A stretch of DNA of 64,000 nt, from positions 155,524,249-155,588,248 of the forward strand of contig CM077149.1 of assembly GCA_039583875.1 (NCBI GenBank), written 5' to 3'. This document shows positions 56,801 to 64,000 of the stretch, in pieces. Under the pieces are notes generated by a model. It saw only the letters and a program-made list of their open reading frames with translations. It was not told the origin of the DNA and did no database searches. Made by a program: the position numbers and the translations under genes. Within the stretch, counting starts at the first letter, position 1. Each line of letters begins with the position of its first letter. Origin of the DNA: Platanthera guangdongensis (Eukaryota; Streptophyta; Magnoliopsida; Asparagales; Orchidaceae).

Positions 56801-57833
56801 TTACAAGTGAATCAGTAGGAGCATTGTTGTCTTCCTGATATTGTATGTAGATGACATACTGTTGATTGGGAATGACATTCCTACCCTGAAAGTTGTTAAG
56901 AACAACCTAGGGAACTGCTTTTCAATGAAGGATTTGGGTGAAGCGACTTTTATACTTGGTATTAAGATCTATAGAGATAGATCGAAGAAGTTGCTGGGTT
57001 TGACCCAGAGTACGTACATCGAAAAGGTGTTGAAGCGGTTCAACATGCTTGAGTCCAAGAAAGGATTTTTGCCCATGTCTCATGTTGTGAATCTCTCTAA
57101 GGACCAATGTCCAAAGTCTTGTGAAGACAAGGACCGCATGAAATTGATTCCATATGCTTCGGCAATTGGATCAATCATGTACGCGATGTTATGTACTCGA
57201 CCCGATGTCTCCTTTGCTTTGAGCATGACTAGCAGGTATCAGTCAGACCCCGGTGAGTGTCACTGGATTGCAGTCAAGAATGTCCTGAAGTACTTGAGAA
57301 GGACTAAGGACGTGTTCTTGGTGTATGGTGGAGAGGAAGAGCTCGTTGTAAGTGGTTACACGGATGCTAGCTTCCAAACTGATAGAGACGACTCCAAGTC
57401 TCAGTCAGGTTTTGTGTTTTGCCTGAATGGAGGAGCTGTGAGCTGGAAGAGTTCCAAGCAAGAGACAGTTGCTGATTCTAAAACAGAGGCCGAGTATATC
57501 GCCGCAGCTAATGCAGCGAAGGAGGCTGTATGGATTAGGAAATTCATCGGCGAGCTTGATGTAGTTCCTAGCATTGTTGGTCCCGTAGTTCTCTACTGTG
57601 ATAACAATGGTGCAATTGCACAATCTAAGGAACCTAGATCTCATCAGCGCTCCAAGAACATATTTCGGCGGTTTCATCTTATTCGTGAGATTGTCGAACG
57701 AGGAGATGTAAACATTTGCAGAGTGCCGACTGAGGAAAATATTGTGGATCCGCTGACAAAGCCTCTCGCGCAGAGAAAGCATGATGGTCATACTAGATCG
57801 ATGGGCATGCGATACCTAAATGATCAACTCTAG
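53874..57833 (+). pseudogene. I gag-pol polyprotein with two TGA stops
   Basis: One frame of about 1320 codons is broken only by TGA at 56580-56582 and 56808-56810. Order: Gag (ILEKDKLSGTNYMDWYRNL near the start), zinc knuckle (CHHCGKAGHWRRNC, about residue 252), protease (DTGCGSHI, about 302), pre-integrase (LWHCRLGHINEKR), integrase (DVCGPM, SDRGSEY, NGVSERRNHT), RT ([29 protein letters not shown] near 56844) and RNase H ([33 protein letters not shown]). The first stop stands where copia RTs usually have Trp before QMDVKTAF. The second also fits a TGG to TGA change. All catalytic motifs are otherwise present. Confidence 0.9.
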
Positions 57834-58799
57834 CGAGAATCTTGTGGGTTGCATGTAATCTTGTATTTTGTTGGCTGTTTGTTCATATGATGAACTGTGT
57901 ACCTAGTTTTTCTTTTATAATTAATGGCAAGTTCTTTTATTATGTCTTTTCTATATGATAGTTAAATGTTAACATAATAGATACCCTTAGAATGTTCGCT
58001 TCCATGAGACATCAAGTACGTGACTTGAATGTGAGAGCCCATGATTTATTTGAAGTTTCATTCTTAAAGGTCCCTAGTCGAGTATCATCATAGAAGATAA
58101 GGGTGATGATGATACATGAAGGCTAGCACGTGTGTTGACTGATGACTGGTTCTCACAGGTCATGATATTGTGATATCAAGTCATCACGTGGGTACTTGTC
58201 AGTGAACAAGTTGTACTGGACAGACCCAACCTGAGACTACTCTGTGGATTGTCATCCAATCGTGTCACGAGTAGGTCTCAATTGACAATGGTGTTGTGGT
58301 CCTTTGACCTAAAGTCACAGCATTCATCAAGTAAGGAATAGTGTGCTTTGATGCCGTCTAAAGTCTTTCTTGAGAAAGGTTGATGATAAGGGTGGTTGTT
58401 GGGCATGTTACGAATCATTTGGGTGTTTGTGTGTGAGCAGATATGGAATTTGTCCTCCTGTATGACAGGAGTTGCATCCATGGGCCCCTTGATGGAACTG
58501 GACTGAGAAATGCATGGCCATGCTTGGTTGAGTCAATATGTGATATTGGACTCACCATTCTCTAGAAGTCCGTCCTGGATCAAGAAACTTGGATTGAGCT
58601 ATTACGAGGGTGACATGGTCCATGCCTCTAGTTCTTTCCGGATGTAAGGGACAAAGGGACAAAGACAACGCTGATACATTGGTCATAAAGGCTTATGAGT
58701 TATTAACTCTTATTGCTTGGGGAGCAATGATGCATTGCTAGATGCCGCTCATTGTTTGTGAGGTTTTTGGTTTGATACTTTCGAGATCAAGTGGGAGTC
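57834..58799 (+). other. I 3' untranslated region
   Basis: About 970 bp without an ORF of note lies between the pol stop and the purine tract AAGTGGGAGTC before the 3' LTR. It shows short direct words (GATGATGAT, GTCATCA) but no clear tandem array. Confidence 0.6.
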
Positions 58800-59933
58800 T
58801 GTTGGAGTTACCATGATGATCTGGAAGTGGTCAAACATGTAATCTCACTGCCAACGCAATATGAGCCTGCAGGGTCGCACATATGAGATGTGGAGAAGTT
58901 GGTTGATTGACTGTGTTGGTAAAGGTTACCAATCACCGACCTGAATGGGGTCATGGGAAAAGTGTTGCCTTAAAGGATCATCGGGTTGGGCAGATGTTGC
59001 CTTGGAGGGCTGGTTAGGATTGTCGTCCGAGGGTCGATGACATTAGTCAAGAATCGTCTCTCTGATTCTCGCCGATCGACGAGAATCGTCGAGAATCGAT
59101 ATGTTGATTCTCGACGATCGACGACTTCGACATATATCGTCGACCGCGGCTCGACGATCGACGAGTTCGCCGAGTGTCGTCGAGCGCGGCTCGACGATCG
59201 GCGAGAATCGTCGAGTATTGTACCCTGATTCTCGCCGATCCTTGGTGATACTCGTCGACTGATTCTCGCCGAACCTGCTCAGTGATTCTCGCCGATTGTC
59301 ACCGATTCTCACCGATTGATACTCGCTGATTCTGAACCCTAATTCTGGATGGTCTGCGGATAGCGATAAACCTAGGTTTATTTATACCTTTGGTATAAAT
59401 AGGACACTTAGGGTTTATCGGGACTTAAGCTTTGAGTATGCGATCTTTCTCCTGTAGCTGATCAAAAACCCGCGACGGAAGAGTTCCGTTCTGCGATCAT
59501 TCTGCCGATCCCGATCCCGCCGCCGGAAGAGTTCCGCCGCCGTGTTCGCTCCGTCGACCACCTCTTCTCCGGCGACTGTCGCTGGTGCTGCAATCCCTGG
59601 CGCGGACCTAGCAGTCCGTGGGAAAGCAAAGGTGCGGTCTTCTCCTTCCCGATAATCCGTGCGACGGATAGATCGGCGTTCTCCCGCTCGTGTGGACTTC
59701 TGCAGAAACGTGGACATTATTCCACGTGGAACTCGCCACTAGCAAGAAGATAAAGTTTGGAGCATCTCCGTTGAGTTGTGACTCAACGCCACCGAGGTAA
59801 TTTTTGCCTAGTTTTGCTAACTTCTTGATTCAACGTTCATGGCCCGATCCACATCTCTTTGGGTTTTTCTTGATGTTTTACTTTTTCCGCTGCGCGCACA
59901 AACGTTGTGCCACCCCCACAGAGAAACCCAACA
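58800..59933 (+). repeat. I 3' LTR
   Basis: This LTR is identical in length to the 5' LTR. The TATA inverted repeat and the TCGA array are both conserved. Confidence 0.95.
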
Positions 59934-59938
59934 AACAA

Positions 59939-59983
59939 ACCGCTGGATCAGATCGCTAAGCCGCCCGGTCTAATACTTCAACA
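59939..59983 (-). repeat. H 3' LTR, proximal part
   Basis: On the minus strand the LTR starts TGTTGAAGTATTAGACCGG at 59983, next to the purine tract GAGGGGGAG. It is cut by I after 45 bp. Confidence 0.85.
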
Positions 59984-59989
59984 CTCCCC

Positions 59990-61313
59990 CTCAAGCTGGA
60001 GCATAGATATCTACCATGCCCAGCTTGTCACAAATGCGGAAGAAGGAAGTAGAAACCGGCTTGGTGAAGATATCTGTCAATTCCTTGTCAGAGGTGACAA
60101 AAGGAGTACAGATCTGTTTCTTCAAAATCTCTTCCCAAATGAAGTGACAGTCAACCTCTATATGCTTTGTTCTCTCATGGAAGACCGGATTTCTGGATAT
60201 GTGTATAGCGGCCTTATTGTCACAGAACATAGGGAGAGGACAGTCATATACCTCGCCCAGGTCAAGCATGAGAGCCCGCAACCACTTTAACTCACACGTG
60301 GTTGACGCCATACTCCGGTATTCGGCTTCGGCACTGGATCTGAAGACAACAGACTGTTTCTTGCTCTTCCAACTCACGAGATTACCTCCAACAAAGGTAC
60401 AAAAACCTGATGTGGATTTACGATCGCCTTTGTCATCCGCGTAACTTGAATCTGAGTAGGCCTTAACCCTCAGATGACCATTCTTCTGAAAGAGTAACCC
60501 TCTGCCTGGTGCTGCTTTGATATACTCTAAAATCTTCAGGGCGGACTGAAGATGGCACTCCCTGGGAGCTTGCATAAACTGACTGACCTTGCCTACAGCA
60601 TAGGCGATGTCGGGTCTAGTCACCGTGAGATAGATGAGTTTGCCTACCAAACGTCTGTACCTTGTGACATCAGATAGAAGAGGCGAGTCATCCGTCCACG
60701 TTTTGTCTTCTCCAATAGCCATGGGAAAACGAGCTGGTTTGGCACCTGTCAATCCTGCTTCTCGTAGAAGATCAAGGACATACTTCCGTTGAGAGAGAAC
60801 CAAGGAGTCAAGTTTCCGAGAGATTTCTATCCCCAAAAAGTATTTCGGGGAGCCCATATCCTTCGTGACCAAGTGCTGACGGAGGTGCTTCTTCGTCAAG
60901 TCCACCCCATCTCGGTCATCGCCAGTAAGGAGAATATCATCCACATATACGGCCAAAACCACCAGTCCCGAGGCCGTTTTGCGAATGAATAAGGACTGAT
61001 CGGCCGAACTCCTTTGAAAGCCGATGGTGGCCACAATACCACTGAATTTGTCGAACCATGCCCGAGGGCTCTGCTTTAGGCCATAAATGGCCTTCTTCAA
61101 ATGACATACACGTGTCTCCCCCTGAGCAACATACCCAGGAGGTTGCTCCATATAGACGTCCTCCTGAAGATCGTCATAGAGAAAGACATTCTTCACATCA
61201 AGCTGGGAAATAGCCCAAGACTGGTTAACAGCCACAGAAAGGAGAACCCGGATGGTGCTGAGGCGAGCAACGGGAGAAAAGGTATCAAAGTAATCAATGC
61301 CGTAAGTCTGAGT
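59990..61313 (-). pseudogene. H pol, 3' part (RT and RNase H)
   Basis: This minus-strand frame is open from TQTYGIDYFDTFSPVARL to the end ...KLGMVDIYAPA. RT motifs are QLDVKNVFLYDDLQEDVYM, IYGLKQSPRAW and YVDDILLTG (near 60945). RNase H motifs are AYSDSSYADDKGDRKSTSGF, SSAEAEYRSM, FCDNKAAI and DIFTKPV. No stop is seen, but protease, integrase and the RT start are absent, so it is a fragment. The first about 28 codons of the computed frame (61394 down to 61314) are J LTR sequence, not protein. It is almost identical to the J copy. Confidence 0.85.
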
Positions 61314-61683
61314 TGTTAGGAAGTAGTGAAAAGTAGAGAACAAGCGAATAAACTTTTGAATAATTGAAATTTTATTATCCAAAAAAGATATCATTTACAA
61401 AGGTATGACCTCCCTTATATAGAATGGAGGAGATAAGAAAGAGAGTATACAAACAATGTGGGACTAAACATTTACAGTACTGAGCGGCTAGAATAATGGA
61501 GACCGCACAGGCCGCGCGGTTAGACAGATGGGTTAACCGCTCGGCAACTCCAGCAGGATAGAACAGGCCGCAGAGGTAGACCGATAGACCGCCCGGTCTC
61601 CAGGCTTCAGAGAGACCGCCAGACCGCTCGGTCAACAAACCGCTGGATCAGACCGCTAAGCCGCCCGGTCTAATACTTCAACA
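61314..61683 (-). repeat. J 3' LTR
   Basis: This 370-bp minus-strand LTR runs from TGTTGAAGTATTAG at 61683 to TTCCTAACA at 61314. It is intact and is the reference for the split LTR of H. The purine tract GAGGGGGAG lies directly before it on the minus strand. Confidence 0.9.
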
Positions 61684-61690
61684 CTCCCCC

Positions 61691-62890
61691 TCAAGCTGGA
61701 GCATAAATATCAATCATGCCCAGCTTGTCACAAATGCGGAAGAAGGAAGTAGAAACCGGCTTGGTGAAGATATCTGCCAACTCCTTGTCAGAGGTGACAA
61801 AAGGAGTACAAATCTGTTTCTTCAAAATCTCTTCCCGAATGAAGTGACAGTCAACCTCTATATGCTTTGTTCTCTCATGGAAGACCGGATTTCTGGATAT
61901 GTGTATAACGGCCTTGTTGTCACAGAACATAGGGAGAGGACAGTCATATACCTCGCCCAGGTCAAGCATGAGAGCCCGCAACCACTTTAACTCACACGTG
62001 GTTGACGCCATACTCCGGTATTCTGCTTCGGCACTGGATCTGGAAACAACAGACTGTTTCTTGCTCTTCCAACTCACGAGATTACCTCCAACAAAGGTAC
62101 AAAAACCTGACGTGGATTTACGATCGCCTTTGTCATCCGCGTAACTTGAATCTGAGTAGGCCTCAACCCTCAGATGGCCATTCTTCTGAAAGAGTAACCC
62201 TCTGCCCGGTGCTGCTTTGATATACTCTAAAATCTTCAGGGCGGACTGAAGATGGCACTCCCTAGGAGCTTGCATAAACTGACTGACCTTGCCTACAGCG
62301 TAGGCGATGTCGGGTCTAGTCACCGTGAGATAGATGAGTTTGCCTACCAAACGTCTGTACCGTGTGACATCAGATAGAAGAGGCGAATCATCCGTCCACG
62401 TTTTATCTTCTCCAACAGCCATGGGAAAACGAGCTGGTTTGGCACCTGTCAATCCTGCTTCTCGTAGAAGATCAAGGGCATACTTCCGTTGAGAGAGAAC
62501 CAAGGAGTCAAGTTTCCGAGAGATTTCTATCCCCAAAAAGTATTTTGGGGAGCCCATATCCTTCGTGACCAAGTGCTGACGGAGGTGCTTCTTTGTCAAG
62601 TCCACCCCATCTCGGTCATTGCCAGTAAGGAGAATATCATCCACATATACGGCCAAAACCACCAGTCCCAAGGCCGTTTTGCGAATGAATAAGGAGTGAT
62701 CGGCCGAACTCCTATGAAAGCCGATGGTAGCCACAATACCACTGAATTTGTCGAACCATGCCCGAGGGCTCTGCTTTAGGCCATAAATGGCCTTCTTCAA
62801 ATGACAAACACGTGTCTCCCCCTGAGCAACATACCCAGGAGGTTGCTCCATATAGACGTCCTCCTGAAGATCGCCATAGAGAAAGGCATT
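61691..62890 (-). pseudogene. J pol, 3' part (RT and RNase H)
   Basis: The frame is open from the insertion point (FLYGDLQEDVYMEQPPGYVA) to KLGMIDIYAPA. The same motifs as in H are present: YVDDILLTG, YSDSSYADDKG, EAEYRSM, FCDNKAVI. Only about a dozen residues differ from H over about 390. The upstream part is cut by the G-like LTR at 62891. Confidence 0.85.
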
Positions 62891-64000
62891 TGTTGGAACA
62901 CCCTATTACTAATTTGGGTCAGGATCACTATGTCTCTAGGAATTTATGTTTGACCTTCTGTATAGATTATAGGTCAATTAGAATTGAGTCTAAGGGATCA
63001 GGAGTCTAGGTTTGGAAAGCTGCCCTGAAGACCCAAGTTTTTCCTGGAGACTAAGTCCAAATCGTCGAGCTCAGCACGACGTTTCGTCGAACTCCGGTCG
63101 ACGATCGTCTAGCTCAACTTTTGACAGATCGTCGAGCTCCATTCGACGATCGCTGAGCTCAATCCTCTCAATATCGTCGAGCTCTGGTCGACGATCGCTG
63201 AGCTCAACTTCTCAATATCGTCGAGCTCCATTCGACGATCGCTGAGCTCAGGTCGACGATTTTGACTCTGAACTGGATCCTTATCTCTGAGCTCAGTTCG
63301 ACGATCTTTGAGCTCAGATCGACGACTTCTTTGTTGCTTGCATTTTCTTTTCGCTGAGCTCAGCTCGACGATAGCAGAGCTCAGTTCGACGATTTCAGTG
63401 ACCTTCAGAATTCTAATTCAAAATCAGATAGAAGTTATTCTGCATTTAAGACAGAAGATCTGCCAGCCGTTTTCATTTACTTCTGGAGCAAGTTTCAAGG
63501 GATTTTCTAAGGAACAAATCAGTGGACTTTCCTTCAAAACATATTACACAATTAAGGCTGTAATTAATTCAGGCCAACGGCTATCTTTGACAGAGCAATT
63601 TTCTATTCAGATTCAGAGAACAAAAAAGAAGAATGTTTTTTTTTTGAGAACAAGTAGAGGATACACACACAATACAGAAGATAGAAACAATATTCAAAAA
63701 TCTTCTGTCAACAAGAATTCTGAAGAACACTTCTCAAAGAGATCAAGCTTTCAAACAAATCTTCAGATCTCTTCAGCTCTCAAGTGTTCAAGGCCAACAT
63801 CATCTCAAGACTCCAGACACTCAACATTTCAGCTTGCTGAAATCATCAATTGCTGGAGATCTACATTTGAAGGCCTATCACCCTCAGCAAAGCTTATCTT
63901 CCTGAAGACTTCAAGGACTCAGGGGGAGCTTTGACAACATCATTGAATCCACATAGTCTTCTCAGTTGCTTGAGAAAAGAGAAGACTGCCATCACTCTCT
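62891..64000 (+). mobile_element. Second copy of the G-type LTR (runs off the window)
   Basis: It starts TGTTGGAACACCC exactly as G does and stays closely similar to the window end (1110 of an expected about 1590 bp). It carries the same TCGA array (63061-63394). Whether it is a solo LTR or the 5' LTR of a full element cannot be seen. The expected TSD from the left flank is GCATT (62886-62890). The Ser/Arg-rich ORF at 63012-63245 is array translation, not a gene. Confidence 0.9.

Larger units (their letters stand above)
51758..59933 (+). mobile_element. Element I: near-complete Ty1/copia element
   Basis: Two 1134-bp LTRs (51758-52891 and 58800-59933) flank a gag-pol frame with two TGA stops. 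The TSD AACAA is exact (51753-51757 and 59934-59938). The primer-binding site is perfect. I count about 20 LTR mismatches, about 1.8%. Length is 8176 bp, with unusually long non-coding stretches (about 1 kb each) before gag and after pol. It is inserted in the 3' LTR of H. Confidence 0.95.
51431..64000 (-). mobile_element. Element H: minus-strand Ty1/copia element, 3' half in window
   Basis: H reads right to left. Its 3' LTR lies at 59983-59939 plus 51757-51431 (about 372 bp, split by I). Its RT-RNase H part lies at 61313-59990, and the purine tract GAGGGGGAG abuts the LTR. Upstream pol is missing at 61314, where the LTR of J begins, so H should continue beyond the right end of the window. 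The 5' boundary is not seen. Confidence 0.7.
61314..64000 (-). mobile_element. Element J: minus-strand copia of the H family, 3' part
   Basis: J has a 3' LTR, a purine tract and RT-RNase H, then is interrupted at 62891 by the second G LTR. The 5' half lies beyond the window. On the minus strand, ACTCA follows the LTR end, so a matching TSD (TGAGT on the plus strand) is expected beyond the right edge if J inserted into H. Confidence 0.75.

Noticed and set aside
61314..61394. N-terminal 27 or so codons of the H RT frame
   Set aside because: This part lies in the J LTR and is joined to RT only by the insertion junction.
63012..63245. Ser/Arg-rich ORF of 77 codons
   Set aside because: It is the translation of the TCGA array in the G-type LTR.

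Overview
The window is plant nuclear DNA that consists almost entirely of nested LTR retrotransposons. The evidence is Ty1/copia and Ty3/gypsy polyproteins, TG...CA long terminal repeats (LTRs), initiator-Met-tRNA primer-binding sites (TGGTATCAGAGC) and exact target-site duplications (TSDs). The one gene I assign to the host is a GC-rich, intronless secreted leucine-rich-repeat gene (379-1668). Its high GC3, together with the mix of Tat-type gypsy and Sirevirus-type copia elements, makes a monocot plausible, but the species cannot be told from this sequence.

Stack 1 (1854-50921) starts 186 bases after the LRR stop codon. A small, old, gag-only element (X, about 2.4 kb when emptied) received two insertions. 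The first is copia element A (2524-17001), which was itself hit by two related copia elements: B (3349-7725, TSD AAACAT) in gag and C (10098-15904, TSD CATAAG) in reverse transcriptase. The second is degenerate copia D (17681-49880, TSD GTTTT). D's 3' LTR was hit by Sirevirus-like copia E (23703-49859, TSD GATAC). E's env-like ORF was hit by Tat-type gypsy F (34127-47826, TSD ACAAG). F's 3' LTR was hit by a Sirevirus-like solo LTR, G (45563-47156, TSD CCCGT). The chain X>D>E>F>G is five layers deep. LTR divergence counted by eye falls with depth: D about 12%, E about 3%, F about 2.2%. On the other branch A is about 10%, C about 2.4% and B about 0.24%.

Stack 2 (51170-64000) starts with an X-related LTR (Z). 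It is followed by a minus-strand copia family present as H and J. H's 3' LTR is split by plus-strand copia I (51758-59933, TSD AACAA). J is cut at 62891 by a second copy of the G LTR, which runs off the window.

Functional content: C and I each carry a gag-pol frame broken only by two stop codons. B is an internally deleted gag-protease element with one intact 580-codon frame, and it is the youngest insertion. E carries gag, pol and an env-like third ORF. F carries gag, pol with a second (plant Tat-type) RNase H, a 146-bp tandem array, and an antisense cassette of one well-supported and one tentative gene, each with its own TATA box. The LTRs of E, G and I, and two internal places in E, carry dense arrays of TCGA-centred palindromic motifs. 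I regard these arrays, the antisense cassette of F and the in-frame deletion derivative B as the most interesting observations. No tRNA, rRNA or CRISPR was recognised.
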